From the NCBI GenBank assembly GCA_017468055.1, contig JAFUJU010000013.1, forward strand, positions 1 to 64,000: DNA of 64,000 nt, read 5' to 3'. This document shows positions 22,008 to 31,932 of this stretch, one piece after another. Below the pieces are notes generated by a model, which saw nothing but the letters and a program-made list of their open reading frames with translations, made no database searches and was not told the DNA's origin. Origin of the DNA: Elusimicrobiaceae bacterium. GTDB lineage: Bacteria > Elusimicrobiota > Elusimicrobia > Elusimicrobiales > Elusimicrobiaceae. The position numbers and the translations under genes were made by a program. How positions within the stretch are numbered: the first letter of the stretch is position 1; every line of letters begins with the position of its first letter.

Positions 22008-23837
22008 TTATTTATCTTCTCTAAAGATAGACCATTTCATTCTTCCGATAAAACTGTCTGTCTTTTCCAAAAAATCTTCCCCATTATAAAGTTGCTCTTG
22101 GGGTACCGGATCTGCCACGCGGATTTCGGGCAAATCGGCCTCTGTTTGTACTTTAGGGCGCATGGTATTTTGCATTTCTACCGGTGCGCTTTCCGGCTCC
22201 GGCAAGGGCTCTCTCGCTGTTTTTATCGCCGCACGCAATGTGTTTGCGGTTTTAGCAGACGGCAGGGGCTGGCGCACTGTCACCGGTTCTTTTACCTGTT
22301 TAGGTGTGTTTTCCCGCGGGGTATGCGTTGTAGAACGCGTTTTCAATTCGCGGTTTTCTTCCGTCAAAACAATGATCTTTTGTTTCAACGTTTCAATTAC
22401 TTCATCATTTTTCTCAATCTTAGAAAGCAATGTTTTGAAGTTTTCTTCCAAAGTTTGCTTTTCCGCGCTTACCGTTTGCAGAGCTTCCTGCGCCTGCGTT
22501 AAGCGCACGGACAAAGCTTCATGTTCTTCTTGCAAACGTTGCATACGGCGGGTAAAAGCCGCCAAACGGGATTGGTTGGTGTTATCCTCGGCAGAGCGGA
22601 GCTGCGCCACGGAAACCTGCAACGCCTCCAATTCGCGCGTTTTGGCCTCATACAAGGCGGCCAACTGCTCTCTCTCTTCGGCAATTTTATGCAATTTCAA
22701 ATTTTCGGCCTTCAATGCTTCAATTTCTTCCACTTGCTTCATACAAGTATTAGAAATTTCATGCAACTGCGTTTCCAAGGTGTTGACCTTTTGCTCATAC
22801 TGCCGCTTGATAGAAATAATACGTCCTTCAAAATCAAAGGATTTAAAACGTTCCTCCGCCGCTGTCAAAGCATCACGCAGAGAAAGGATTTCTTTGGCTT
22901 GTTCGGCAGATTTACGCAAGGCTTCTATTTTTTCTTGCTGTACTTTTTTAATTTCTCTGTCCAAAGCTACATTGACGGCCTTTAATTGGGAGGCCTTTTG
23001 ACGTAAACTGGTAATAAAGCGTTCTTTCTCTTCATAACCGCTTTTCAGCTCCGTCACGGCCATTTCTGTACGGGTCTTGGCTTGTTTCAGCTCGGCCAAA
23101 GCCTGATTTTTGGCTTGCCGTTCTGTTTCCAAAGCGGCCAATGCTTCTGATTTTTCTTGGTGAGCCACCGTCAAATCTGCCAATGCTTTTTCCTTGGCTG
23201 CCGTAGCAGAGGCCAAATTTAGCAGGGCATCTTCTTTGGCGTTTTTTTCCGTTTGTAAGTCAGTCAAAGCTTGGTTTTTGGCCAGACGTTCTTTTGTCAA
23301 ATCCGCCAAGGCTGTTTCTTTTTCATTACGTTCCAATTGCAATTTGGCCTGTTGGGCAGAGCGGTAACTCTCGGGCAGATAAGAACCCAGCGCGGCATAT
23401 TCTCCGGCAGAAACGTTCGGAACTGTATCAAAGCTACGGCTCGGAGCTGTGGTCGGGTCATACACACGGGTTGTTTGTTGCGCACGGGAAAGGTTCTCTA
23501 CACTTTCTTTTAAATTGGCAATAGTGGCTGTAATATTGGCAAAAAATGCTTCTTTATTGCTTTGCTTTTCCACCACTTCACGCGTGCGGGAAAGCTCTTG
23601 CATAATGGCCTGGTTTTGGGCGGCAGAAGCCTGAAATTTCTCTTCTAATTCGCGGATTTTTTCTTCCAGTTTTTCAAACGATTGGTTATATTTTTCTTGC
23701 TTCATAGCGACGGAAAGGTCTTCCCTCGTTTCGGGACGGGAAAAAGATACTTCGCCGCTAGGAACTGTTTGATTAAATTTTTCCAAAAAGCGCGTAATTT
23801 CCGTCTGACCTTCCAATTGTATATTTTCGTTTTCCAT
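22008..23837 (-). CDS. Large coiled-coil protein of unknown function
   Basis: 609 residues, soluble, dominated by heptad-like sequence from about residue 50 to 480. A central section repeats a 14-15-residue unit of the type (E/A)K-xALxxLxxE (KEDALLNLASATAAKEKALADL, KSEALAALETERQAKNQALAEL; given in halves). A Pro/Thr/Arg-rich linker follows (about 490-560), then a short ending TDSFIGRMKWSIFRED. No signal peptide or transmembrane helix, so a cytoplasmic filament or scaffold is plausible. GGCGGAG precedes the ATG and ATTATA (TATAAT on the minus strand) lies about 30 bases upstream. No homologue named. Confidence 0.7.
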   Translation of the reverse strand: MENENIQLEGQTEITRFLEKFNQTVPSGEVSFSRPETREDLSVAMKQEKYNQSFEKLEEKIRELEEKFQASAAQNQAIMQELSRTREVVEKQSNKEAFFANITATIANLKESVENLSRAQQTTRVYDPTTAPSRSFDTVPNVSAGEYAALGSYLPESYRSAQQAKLQLERNEKETALADLTKERLAKNQALTDLQTEKNAKEDALLNLASATAAKEKALADLTVAHQEKSEALAALETERQAKNQALAELKQAKTRTEMAVTELKSGYEEKERFITSLRQKASQLKAVNVALDREIKKVQQEKIEALRKSAEQAKEILSLRDALTAAEERFKSFDFEGRIISIKRQYEQKVNTLETQLHEISNTCMKQVEEIEALKAENLKLHKIAEEREQLAALYEAKTRELEALQVSVAQLRSAEDNTNQSRLAAFTRRMQRLQEEHEALSVRLTQAQEALQTVSAEKQTLEENFKTLLSKIEKNDEVIETLKQKIIVLTEENRELKTRSTTHTPRENTPKQVKEPVTVRQPLPSAKTANTLRAAIKTAREPLPEPESAPVEMQNTMRPKVQTEADLPEIRVADPVPQEQLYNGEDFLEKTDSFIGRMKWSIFREDK

Positions 23838-23895
23838 AATTCTCCGCCGTCAAAAAGCAATATATTATAAATTTAACCACAATAGAAGAGCTCTG

Positions 23896-25137
23896 TCAAT
23901 CCTTACGCGCGCCTACACGCGTGCGGACAGAAGCCGCCAAATAAAAAGAACCGCTCACTAGTACCGTTTGTTCTTGTTCAAGGGCTTGCTCAAAAGCACG
24001 TTGGTCATCGGTAAAATAAGTGGCTTTATTTTTCAAAAAATCCAATTTTTTAATACTTTGCAAAGAAGCGGCCCTTTCCGAAGGAGGAAGCGTTATGTAT
24101 AAATGACGAAAATGAGCAGATAAAATCTGTAACATGTGCGGAAAATCTTTATCTGCCATAAATCCGCAAACTAGAGCCGCTTGGGAATAGTAAGGACTTT
24201 TTTTGTAAAAACGGATCAAAGCTTCCATCGCCTGCGGGTTATGCGCTCCGTCAATAATCACTGTCTTTTTACGCTGAGACAACACCTCAAAACGGCAAGG
24301 AATACACACTTTGGCAAACCCACGCCGGATAAACCTTTCTCCTATTCCCAAATACCGGCAAATCCGATACACCAGCGCGGCATTTTCCGGTTGTTTTTCT
24401 CCCAAAACACCCAACGTCCATTCGGATTTATCTTTTAATAACTTAAATCTGTTCTTTTTCCAATCTGTTTTTTGAACGGTGAAAATATCATTTTTTACTT
24501 CTATGACGGGTGCATGTTTAGCTCGGGCTCTTTGATCAATCTCTTGGCGGATTTCAGCAGAAAAATGCGGACAAAAAACAGGGACCGAAGATTTGATAAT
24601 TCCGGCTTTTTCGCGGGCAATTTTACTCAGGGTATTCCCCAATAAAGCACAATGGTCCAACCCTATCGAAGTAATCACACTGGCCACAGGCTGACAAACA
24701 TTGGTGGGGTCTTTGCTTCCTCCCAAGCCGGTTTCCAGTACCACATAATTTGCTTTTTGTTCAGAAAAATAAAGAAAGGCCACTGCTGTTAAAATTTCAA
24801 AAAAATTCAGTTTTTCCTGCTCAGAAGAGAATACCTTTAAGCTCAGACGGACAAAGGTCCTTTTGGAAATGGGGTTTCGGTTGATGGATATTCGTTCACA
24901 GGTAGAAAAAAGATGTGGCGAAATAAACAGACCCGTACGGTGGCCAGCCTCCTGCAGGACCGAAGCAGTCAAATAACAGCAGCTGCCTTTTCCATTGGTT
25001 CCGGCAACATGAACAATTGGGTAATCCAAATGCGGATTACCCAAACGGAAAAGCAATTCTTTAAATTTCTGTGGCCCCGCCCCATAACCAGCTCCGGTGC
25101 GTTGCATCAGTTGTTGATAAAGCTGCTTAAAAGTCAT
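23896..25137 (-). CDS. folC: Folylpolyglutamate / dihydrofolate synthase
   Basis: 413 residues from MTFKQLYQQLMQRTG. Mur-ligase-type ATPase: HVAGTNGKGSCCYLTASVL (P-loop), GLFISPHLFSTCERISIN, FEILTAVAFLYF, VVLETGLGGSKDPTNVC, TSIGLDHCALLGNTLSKIAREKAGI (in parts), IIDGAHNPQAM. It adds glutamates to folates. The start at 25137 overlaps murA by 11 bases; an upstream in-frame start at 25164 would extend further into murA and is less likely. Confidence 0.92.
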   Translation of the reverse strand: MTFKQLYQQLMQRTGAGYGAGPQKFKELLFRLGNPHLDYPIVHVAGTNGKGSCCYLTASVLQEAGHRTGLFISPHLFSTCERISINRNPISKRTFVRLSLKVFSSEQEKLNFFEILTAVAFLYFSEQKANYVVLETGLGGSKDPTNVCQPVASVITSIGLDHCALLGNTLSKIAREKAGIIKSSVPVFCPHFSAEIRQEIDQRARAKHAPVIEVKNDIFTVQKTDWKKNRFKLLKDKSEWTLGVLGEKQPENAALVYRICRYLGIGERFIRRGFAKVCIPCRFEVLSQRKKTVIIDGAHNPQAMEALIRFYKKSPYYSQAALVCGFMADKDFPHMLQILSAHFRHLYITLPPSERAASLQSIKKLDFLKNKATYFTDDQRAFEQALEQEQTVLVSGSFYLAASVRTRVGARKD

Positions 25138-26398
25138 CTTTGTCGGGGTTATAGCGCGTAACATGAGCCCCTAAAGCATTTAATTTTCCTTCGGGGTCTT
25201 CATAACCGCGGTCTATGTGATATACACGTTCTATCTCGGTCGTTCCTTTAGCGCATAAACCGGCGATTAGCAAAGCAAAACCGCCGCGCAAATCAGAAGC
25301 CATCACATGCGCACCGGAAAGTTCCTTCACTCCACTCACGCGGGCTATACTTTTTTCCGTCACAATATTTGCCCCCATGCGTACTAATTCCGGCGCGTGC
25401 ATAAAACGATTTTCAAAAATATCTTCATCCACTTCGCTGGCACCTTCGGCCAAAATCATCAAAGCCATCCACGGGGCCTGTAAGTCCGTAGCAAAACCGG
25501 GGTAAGGAGCCGTTTTAATGCGCACAGGTTTAAGTGCGCCTTGATAAGGTTTCACATGTACAAAATCCATTCCTATTTCCAAAGGAACCCCCGCTTCCTG
25601 CAGGTATTCCAGCAAAATGGAGTTATGTTCCGGCACACACCCTTCCACGCGCACATCTCCGCGGGTCGCCGCGGCAGCCAAAATATAACTGCCGGTTTCT
25701 ATGCGGTCTGCCACAACCGTATGCTCCACTCCGCCCAGTTTTTCTTTACCTTCAATAATCAAACGGCCTTTTTCGTCAGTAACCACATGGGCACCCATTT
25801 TGAGCAACACTTCGGCCACGTCATCAATTTCCGGTTCTTTGGCTATATTTTCAAGCACCGTTTCTCCGGGGATTAAAGCGGCACACATCATTAAATTTTG
25901 AGTGGCCCCCACGCTGGGAAAACGCAAGGTAATTTTGGCCGGGTGTAGCTCTTGGGCAGATAACAAAACATTTCCACGCTCTGTAGTACAGTCGGCCCCT
26001 AATTTTTCAAATCCTTTCAAGTGAATATCTACCGGACGGGCGCCCAAGGCACACCCCCCCGGCAATGGAATTTCGGCCGATTTAAAGCGCGCCAATAAAG
26101 GCCCCGCCACCCAAAAACTGGCGCGCATTTGCTTTACCAACTCATAAGGCAAACTATTTTTCAAAGGTCCATCCGCTGTAATAGTAACCGTGCCGTTTTC
26201 GTAATGGGTTTTTTTACCCAATGCCGTCAAAATTTTGAGTGTTGTGCGTACATCACGCAAATTGGGTACGCGGTGCAAAATAAATGGCTCATCTGTTAAC
26301 AAAGAAGCCACTAAAATGGGCAAACAGGCATTTTTAGAACCGCTGATTTTGACGGTTCCTTTTAATTGTTTTCCGCCTTCTACTAAAAATCTATCCAT
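25127..26398 (-). CDS. murA: UDP-N-acetylglucosamine 1-carboxyvinyltransferase
   Basis: 423 residues. It transfers enolpyruvate from PEP to UDP-GlcNAc, the first committed peptidoglycan step. Seen: GTVKISGSKNACLPILVA (Lys-Asn pair), LARFKSAEIPLPGGCALGARPVDIH with the catalytic Cys that fosfomycin modifies, SVGATQNLMMCAAL, DRIETGSYILAAAATRGDV, and YPGFATDLQAPWMAL with the Asp base. AAGGAG lies upstream of the ATG. Sits in the polA-folC block. Confidence 0.96.
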   Translation of the reverse strand: MDRFLVEGGKQLKGTVKISGSKNACLPILVASLLTDEPFILHRVPNLRDVRTTLKILTALGKKTHYENGTVTITADGPLKNSLPYELVKQMRASFWVAGPLLARFKSAEIPLPGGCALGARPVDIHLKGFEKLGADCTTERGNVLLSAQELHPAKITLRFPSVGATQNLMMCAALIPGETVLENIAKEPEIDDVAEVLLKMGAHVVTDEKGRLIIEGKEKLGGVEHTVVADRIETGSYILAAAATRGDVRVEGCVPEHNSILLEYLQEAGVPLEIGMDFVHVKPYQGALKPVRIKTAPYPGFATDLQAPWMALMILAEGASEVDEDIFENRFMHAPELVRMGANIVTEKSIARVSGVKELSGAHVMASDLRGGFALLIAGLCAKGTTEIERVYHIDRGYEDPEGKLNALGAHVTRYNPDKDDF

Positions 26399-26407
26399 AA
26401 AATCTCC

Positions 26408-27256
26408 TTAAAATTTACGACGGGCAAAAATAAAACGGTCTATCCCTGCAAAATCTTTCTTGATGCCCCCCTCCCATTGACTAGGGTCAAACAGGGCGCA
26501 TACGGCAGGGGCTTCCCCCATGCCTATTTCTAAAGCTAAAGTACCGTATGGATTAAGATAATCGCCCGCCAGCTGCACAATCTGCCGCACGATATCCAAT
26601 CCGTCTTCACCGCCATCTAAAGCCAAGTGTGGCTCTTGCCGGACTTCCGGTGAAAGGGTTGCCATATCCGCCGTCGGAATATAGGGCGGATTAGATACAA
26701 TTAAATCAAAACTGCCGCTCACTTCTTCAAATAAGTTGCTTTGGATAAATGTTACTTTTTCTTGCAACTTACTCAAACGGGCATTTTCCTGCGCCAAAGA
26801 CAAAGCCTCCGGAGAAATATCCACCGCCGTTACACGCGCACGCGGAAATTTGGCGGCCAACGCTAATGCAATACAACCGCTTCCCGTACACAAATCCAAA
26901 ATAGCAGGGTCGGCCCCTTTTTCAAACAATTTGGCACAATACTCCACCAACTCTTCCGTTTCAGGCCGCGGGGCCAAGGCACGGGCATCACAGCGCAATG
27001 TTAAAGAACAAAAATCTGTTTCTCCCGTAATATAAGCCACCGGCATGCCGGATTTCTTTTTTTCAATAAAATTGCAAAATTGCTCCGCTTCGGCCGTTTC
27101 TACCAACTGGGCAGAAAAGGCCAAAACTCTTGTGCGGCTGGTTTGCAAAGCGGCTGCCAGCAAAAATTCTGCCTCCGCCTGTGGTTGGGCCGTAGGCACC
27201 TTTTGCAATTCTTCCCGCCCCCAGGCTATCCACTGTGCGCGTGATTTCAAGTTCAT
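26408..27256 (-). CDS. prmC: Release factor glutamine N5-methyltransferase
   Basis: 282 residues, SAM-dependent. ILDLCTGSGCIALALA is the SAM loop, FDLIVSNPPYIP the NPPY motif that binds the target Gln. It methylates the GGQ Gln of release factors; the target gene prfA is two genes upstream in the same unit, with the GT9 gene between them. Overlaps the GT9 gene by 4 bases. Confidence 0.94.
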   Translation of the reverse strand: MNLKSRAQWIAWGREELQKVPTAQPQAEAEFLLAAALQTSRTRVLAFSAQLVETAEAEQFCNFIEKKKSGMPVAYITGETDFCSLTLRCDARALAPRPETEELVEYCAKLFEKGADPAILDLCTGSGCIALALAAKFPRARVTAVDISPEALSLAQENARLSKLQEKVTFIQSNLFEEVSGSFDLIVSNPPYIPTADMATLSPEVRQEPHLALDGGEDGLDIVRQIVQLAGDYLNPYGTLALEIGMGEAPAVCALFDPSQWEGGIKKDFAGIDRFIFARRKF

Positions 27257-28224
27257 ATTTTTTCTTGAAAAGAATCTACCGAATTATTTAACTTCCACCA
27301 ATCAAAAAAGTTAATATCTTCCGGTTTAGACATCAGCACAACGGCTTTGGGGTTTTCCGGCGCCGTAAAGACGGTGGACTGATGATAAAAGAATACGCCG
27401 GGCTTTTCAAAACCGGACGCTATGTGCACCACGGAGCTATCTGTAGAAATAACCAAAGAGCTCCGCCGGACCAATTCAAATAATTCGGAAAATTCTACAA
27501 TATCCCCCACAAAAACATCTTTCTCTTCTTTAAAAATCTGTGTCAATTCTGCCAGATCCTGCACTTTAGCGGGCACGACAAAAGGCAACCCCAAACGACG
27601 AAAAGAAACACAAAGTTCCCGCATGGTATCAGCCCGAAAGCGACGCTCTTTGGCAGAGCCGAAGGGATTAAACAAAATATATTTTTGCAAGGAATGTTTT
27701 TCCAACCAGTTTTCTACCCGTTGACGGCTACCAGAAGAAACCGGCAAATCGTAAGACTTATCCGGATTTTCTACTCCCAGCTGTTTCAGGATTGCTTGTT
27801 CATGCACACTGTTATGTTGATCGGGTGCGCCAAAAGGTTGCTGTGGGCTGGTGGAAGCATCTAAAAGCCGGTTTGCACCTGCTATTTTTTTGAATAAACG
27901 CCAAGCAAAAAAATCTTTATTGGAAGAGTCTAACACCAAATCAAACTTTTTAAGACGTAATTTCAGCGCTTTTCTAAGCAGTTGAAAGGTAACTTTTTCT
28001 TTGGCAAGGGCAGCAAACGGTAATTTTACAACGCAATCCACGTAAGAATTGCTTTTAAACAGTTCGTAGGCAGGACCAAAAGAAGCCACCGTAATTTTAA
28101 TTTTCGGATTGGCTTTTTTCAGTTCCCGATAGCAACAAGACGACAATATGGCATCAGCCAAAGAGCCGTCTCCCCTCAACACCAAAATACTACGCAAATC
28201 TTGTATACGAGGTAAAGTATTCAT
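27253..28224 (-). CDS. Glycosyltransferase family 9 (heptosyltransferase-like)
   Basis: 323 residues from MNTLPRIQDLRSILVLRGDG. The two-domain GT-B form of heptosyltransferases: LRGDGSLADAILSSCCYREL at the N-terminus, FNPFGSAKERRF and LVISTDSSVVHIASGF at the C-terminus (the usual TDSG/S-HxAxA sugar-nucleotide site). These enzymes build the LPS core or other cell-surface glycans, implying an outer membrane. The acceptor is unknown. It sits between prfA and prmC, an unusual insertion in that pair. Confidence 0.85.
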   Translation of the reverse strand: MNTLPRIQDLRSILVLRGDGSLADAILSSCCYRELKKANPKIKITVASFGPAYELFKSNSYVDCVVKLPFAALAKEKVTFQLLRKALKLRLKKFDLVLDSSNKDFFAWRLFKKIAGANRLLDASTSPQQPFGAPDQHNSVHEQAILKQLGVENPDKSYDLPVSSGSRQRVENWLEKHSLQKYILFNPFGSAKERRFRADTMRELCVSFRRLGLPFVVPAKVQDLAELTQIFKEEKDVFVGDIVEFSELFELVRRSSLVISTDSSVVHIASGFEKPGVFFYHQSTVFTAPENPKAVVLMSKPEDINFFDWWKLNNSVDSFQEKI

Positions 28225-28242
28225 ACCCACATTGTACAATAA

Positions 28243-29301
28243 CTACAATTCTAAGTTTTTAAGTTTTTCTTCCACGCGCAGTTTGCGTAAATCTTCCAAA
28301 ATATTTTCAATACTGCCTTGCATAATTTCGGTAATATTATGATAGTTTTGGTTTACACGGTGGTCGGTAACGCGGCTTTGCGGAAAGTTATAGGTGCGGA
28401 TTTTTTCACTCCGGTCACCGGTACCCACTTGGTTTTTACGCGCATCATAAATTTCTTTATTGCGCTTTTCTTCTTCCATTTGGTAGAGCTTGGCTTTAAG
28501 CATAGCCATGGCTTTCTCGCGGTTTTTTCCCTGACTGCGCTCTTCACGGCAAGATACCACCACTCCGGTAGGTTTGTGAATGATACGTACGGCGGTTTCT
28601 ACTTTATTTACGTTCTGACCACCGGCTCCGCCTGAACGGCAAGTTTCCAGTTCCAAATCTTCGGGTTTAATTTCAATATCAATATCTTCCGCTTCCGGCA
28701 TGATAGCCACCGTAACGGTGGAGGTATGCACGCGGCCGGAAGTTTCCGTATCCGGTACGCGCTGTACGCGGTGGGTGCCCGCTTCATCACGCAACCAAGA
28801 ATACGCCCCTTCCCCTTTAATAAACATACTTACATATTTGCAACCTTTCAAACCGGTAGGCGTAAATTCCAGCAATTCGGTTTTCCAGCCTTTAGCATCG
28901 GCAAAGTGCTGATAAACGCGCAAAAGCTCTGCTGCAAACAAGGCAGATTCTTCCCCTCCTGCTCCGGGGCGAATTTCCAAATAAATACTCTTGGAGTCGT
29001 TTGGATCCGGCGGAATGACAAGCACGCGTAATTCTTGCTGTAGAACCGGTAATTTTTCTTCCAATTCTGCCAATTCTTCCGCTGCCAAAGCCGCCATTTC
29101 TTTGTCAGAGCCGTCCTTAATCATAGCACGGTCATCTTCAATAGCTTTTAGCGTAGTGGCAATTTCATTTTCTTTTTCCACAATCGGCTTTAAGAAAGCA
29201 TGGCGTTTGGATTTTTCCATAAGTTCCTGTGCAGACAAACTGCCGCTCATGAGCTCTTGTTCTAAAGTTCTGTATTCCTCAGCATATTTGGAAGTATTCA
29301 T
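28243..29301 (-). CDS. prfA: Peptide chain release factor 1
   Basis: 352 residues. Tripeptide anticodon region [18 protein letters not shown] (PxT form, here PDT), which reads UAA/UAG, and [19 protein letters not shown] with the GGQ loop. The start at 29301 ([13 protein letters not shown]) is chosen over 29322. It is separated from rpmE by a terminator but close enough for partial read-through. Confidence 0.95.
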   Translation of the reverse strand: MNTSKYAEEYRTLEQELMSGSLSAQELMEKSKRHAFLKPIVEKENEIATTLKAIEDDRAMIKDGSDKEMAALAAEELAELEEKLPVLQQELRVLVIPPDPNDSKSIYLEIRPGAGGEESALFAAELLRVYQHFADAKGWKTELLEFTPTGLKGCKYVSMFIKGEGAYSWLRDEAGTHRVQRVPDTETSGRVHTSTVTVAIMPEAEDIDIEIKPEDLELETCRSGGAGGQNVNKVETAVRIIHKPTGVVVSCREERSQGKNREKAMAMLKAKLYQMEEEKRNKEIYDARKNQVGTGDRSEKIRTYNFPQSRVTDHRVNQNYHNITEIMQGSIENILEDLRKLRVEEKLKNLEL

Positions 29302-29343
29302 AATCAAATTCCTTTTTGGCAAAATTACCGGTACTTATAACAA

Positions 29344-29373
29344 AAAACAGACCCCCGATAAGAGAGTCTGTTT
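29344..29373 (-). terminator. Terminator after rpmE
   Basis: AAACAGACTCTC-TTATC-GGGGGTCTGTTTTTT on the minus strand. Confidence 0.75.
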
Positions 29374-29388
29374 ATTTAAAGAAAATTG

Positions 29389-29733
29389 CTATTTAGCGGC
29401 TTTTTCTTTTTTGGCCGGAGCTTCAGCTTTCACGGCTTTTTTGGCAGAAGCGGCTTTTTTCAAAACAGCTTTATTAGCCAATTTAGCTTTAGCTTTCACT
29501 TCGGTTTTCGGTTTGCGGGTTACGGTTTTACCGGCCGTAGAAGCAAAACGTTTATTGAATTTTTCCACCATACCTTCGGTATCTAACAATTTCTGTTTGC
29601 CGGTAAAGAACGGGTGGCAAGCAGCGCAGATGTCCAATTTCAAGGTTTTAGCGGTGGAGCGGGTGGTAAATTTGTTGCCGCAAGCACAAGTGGCTTCAAC
29701 AAAATCATATTTCGGATGTATTTTCTCTTTCAT
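29389..29733 (-). CDS. rpmE: Ribosomal protein L31 with a long basic C-terminal tail
   Basis: 114 residues where L31 is normally about 65-85. The L31 core is [20 protein letters not shown], then [29 protein letters not shown] (in parts), with the CxC...CxxC zinc cysteines. After about residue 70 follows a Lys/Ala-rich extension ([17 protein letters not shown]). Start at 29733 set by GAGGAAAA and the family N-terminus. The tail is reminiscent of those on the sigma factor and on Rho's N-terminus in this window. Confidence 0.94.
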   Translation of the reverse strand: MKEKIHPKYDFVEATCACGNKFTTRSTAKTLKLDICAACHPFFTGKQKLLDTEGMVEKFNKRFASTAGKTVTRKPKTEVKAKAKLANKAVLKKAASAKKAVKAEAPAKKEKAAK

Positions 29734-29792
29734 TTGATTTTCCTCTAAAATAGTACGGGGCAAAAACGCCTTCTAGATTATTTTACCATAAA

Positions 29793-29837
29793 ACACAGGG
29801 AAAATGAAAGTAAAAATCTTTCATTTCCCTGTTTTCT
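29793..29837 (-). terminator. Strong terminator after rho
   Basis: Long stem AAACAGGGAAATGAAAG / CTTTCATTTTCCCTGTGTTT around ATTTTTA, with a T-rich exit on the minus strand. Confidence 0.85.
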
Positions 29838-29840
29838 CAT

Positions 29841-31325
29841 CTAAAAAGCATTCACTTCCATTTGTTTCAAAAAGTCTTTATTAGACTTCGTGGAAGACAG
29901 CTTGTCCAGCAGTAATGTCATGGCATCTACACTGCTTAGCGGTGCGAGCACTTTGCGAATAATCCACATTTTATTTAACTCATCTTCCGTTAATAACAGA
30001 TTCTCTTTACGAGTAGAGCTGCGGTTGATATCTACCGCGGGGAAAATGCGACGCTCGGAGAGTTTGCGGTCCAAGCACAGCTCACTGTTGCCGGTCCCTT
30101 TAAATTCTTCAAAAATTACTTCGTCCATACGGCTGCCCGTTTCCACCAAGGCACTGGCAATAATGGTCAAAGAACCGCCCTCCTCCAATTTGCGCGCCGC
30201 GCCCAAAAAGCGTTTGGGTTTGTGCAAAGAAGTGGCTTCCAAACCGCCGGTCAATACACGGCCAGAAGAGGGAGCTACCGTATTGTAAGCGCGAGCTAAG
30301 CGGGTAATGGAGTCGAGCAAAATGACCACATCTTTACCCATTTCTGCCATGCGTTTGGCTTTTTCAATGACCATTTCCGCCACTTGTACGTGACGTTCGG
30401 CCGGTTCATCAAAGGTAGAGGCCACGACTTCACCTTTTACACTTCGGGCCATATCCGTCACTTCTTCCGGACGTTCATCAATTAATAACACCATCAGCAC
30501 CACATCTTTATGATTGGCCTCCAAAGAGTGGGCAATGGCCTGCATCACCATGGTTTTACCCGTTTTGGGAGCTGCTACAATCAGTGCGCGTTGTCCTTTA
30601 CCAATGGGAGACATCAAATCTATCACGCGCTGGGTAAGAGAGTTTTTATCAATTTCCAAGTTAAAGCGTTCATTCGGATGAAGCGGGGTCAGGTTTTCGA
30701 ACAAAGGACGGTTATAAACATTGACAGATTCTATACCGTTCACTTTTTGCACCTGCAACATAGCAAAAAAACGTTCCCCCTCTTTGGGCGGGCGAATCAA
30801 TCCTTCAATGGTGTCCCCTTTGCGCAAGCCGAAGCGTTTAATCTGAGAAGGAGATACATAAATATCTTCCGGTCCGGCCAAATAGTTATTTTCCACGGAA
30901 CGCAAAAACCCGAAACCATCCGGTAAAATTTCCAATACACCACCGCCGTAAACAGATCCGTTCTGTTTGGCCTGAATCGCTACAATTTTGCCAATCAGGG
31001 CTGATTTTCGCAGGCCGGAAATATCTTCTATATTATAGTTAACGGCCAATTTGGTCAACTCGGCAATACTTAATTTATTCAGTTCGCGCGCGTCCATCAT
31101 TTTAGCACCATTGGGTTGGCGTTGGATCGGTTGTGGAGCGTACGGGGCGGAAGCATTTCCGGTTTTTTGCATAATACGCCGTTGCGGAACGGGAGTCGCT
31201 TTGTTTTCTGCCGCGTGATTTACAACGGGATTTTTAGTCGTTTCGGCTTTAGCCGTTGTTTTAGCGGCCGTAGATTTGCTGCCAGCCGCTTTAGCAGGTT
31301 TTTCCTGCAAGGTTTTTTCTGACAT
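29841..31325 (-). CDS. rho: Transcription termination factor Rho
   Basis: 494 residues. Residues 1-75 are a Lys/Ala/Thr-rich low-complexity extension absent from E. coli Rho. Then the Rho N-domain ([19 protein letters not shown]), cold-shock RNA-binding fold ([15 protein letters not shown]), and ATPase core with Walker [17 protein letters not shown], Walker [18 protein letters not shown], and [22 protein letters not shown] (in parts). AAAGGAGACACC precedes the ATG. The first 35 bases overlap the 3' end of coaE. Confidence 0.96.
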   Translation of the reverse strand: MSEKTLQEKPAKAAGSKSTAAKTTAKAETTKNPVVNHAAENKATPVPQRRIMQKTGNASAPYAPQPIQRQPNGAKMMDARELNKLSIAELTKLAVNYNIEDISGLRKSALIGKIVAIQAKQNGSVYGGGVLEILPDGFGFLRSVENNYLAGPEDIYVSPSQIKRFGLRKGDTIEGLIRPPKEGERFFAMLQVQKVNGIESVNVYNRPLFENLTPLHPNERFNLEIDKNSLTQRVIDLMSPIGKGQRALIVAAPKTGKTMVMQAIAHSLEANHKDVVLMVLLIDERPEEVTDMARSVKGEVVASTFDEPAERHVQVAEMVIEKAKRMAEMGKDVVILLDSITRLARAYNTVAPSSGRVLTGGLEATSLHKPKRFLGAARKLEEGGSLTIIASALVETGSRMDEVIFEEFKGTGNSELCLDRKLSERRIFPAVDINRSSTRKENLLLTEDELNKMWIIRKVLAPLSSVDAMTLLLDKLSSTKSNKDFLKQMEVNAF

Positions 31326-31926
31326 GGTGTCTCCTTTCTTTTACTTGGTAAATAGTATGAAATGCATGGTAAAGCTTTTGCACTTTTTCGGTAAATTCGG
31401 GCAAACTGCCGTCATTAATAAGGCAAATATCGGCCAAAGAAGCCTTTTTCTCTTGTGGAAATTGGGCAGAAACCCTTTTTAAAAAATCTGATTTTTTAAC
31501 CCCGCGTTCCGTTAAGCGATTTTGTAAATTTTTTGAAGAAGAAAGCACCGCTACGGTAAAATCAAAATAACTTTCCCACCCGACCTCAAACAAAAGCGGC
31601 ACTTCCACCACGCGCAACCAAGCCTTATTCGCTTTTAAGCGTTTGGCTATTTCTGCCAAAACAAGCGGATGCAACAGTTTTTCCAATTGTTTGCGGGCTT
31701 TGGAATGATTAAAAATTTTTTGGGCCACAAACGAGGGCTCTGCCCCACCCAACAAGTTTTCTATTTTCTTTTTTACAGATGGACGGGACGAAATCTCTCT
31801 TACCAATTCATCACAAGAAAGCGTAAAAGCTCCGCATTCTTTCAAAATTTTTAAAGCAGTACTTTTGCCACTCAACATACCGCCGGTGAGCCCGATGACT
31901 GCTTGTTTTTTGGATTTAAAATTCAT
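31291..31926 (-). CDS. coaE: Dephospho-CoA kinase
   Basis: 211 residues. P-loop [18 protein letters not shown] and [22 protein letters not shown] and [16 protein letters not shown] match the CoA and lid regions. It performs the last step of CoA synthesis. The C-terminal 11 codons overlap the rho start, so the last residues (basic, [10 protein letters not shown]) are probably not conserved. It begins 6 bases after the polA stop. Confidence 0.93.
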   Translation of the reverse strand: MNFKSKKQAVIGLTGGMLSGKSTALKILKECGAFTLSCDELVREISSRPSVKKKIENLLGGAEPSFVAQKIFNHSKARKQLEKLLHPLVLAEIAKRLKANKAWLRVVEVPLLFEVGWESYFDFTVAVLSSSKNLQNRLTERGVKKSDFLKRVSAQFPQEKKASLADICLINDGSLPEFTEKVQKLYHAFHTIYQVKERRHHVRKNLAGKTC

Positions 31927-31932
31927 GAGAGA

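Noticed and set aside
21981-23001. Plus-strand frames opposite the coiled-coil gene
   Set aside because: Cys/Phe/Ser-rich antisense products of heptad sequence; no start signals.
31291-31325. 35-base overlap of coaE and rho as a gene-start error
   Set aside because: Rho has a good AAAGGAG site for its ATG and coaE has no earlier stop; a real overlap is the simplest reading.
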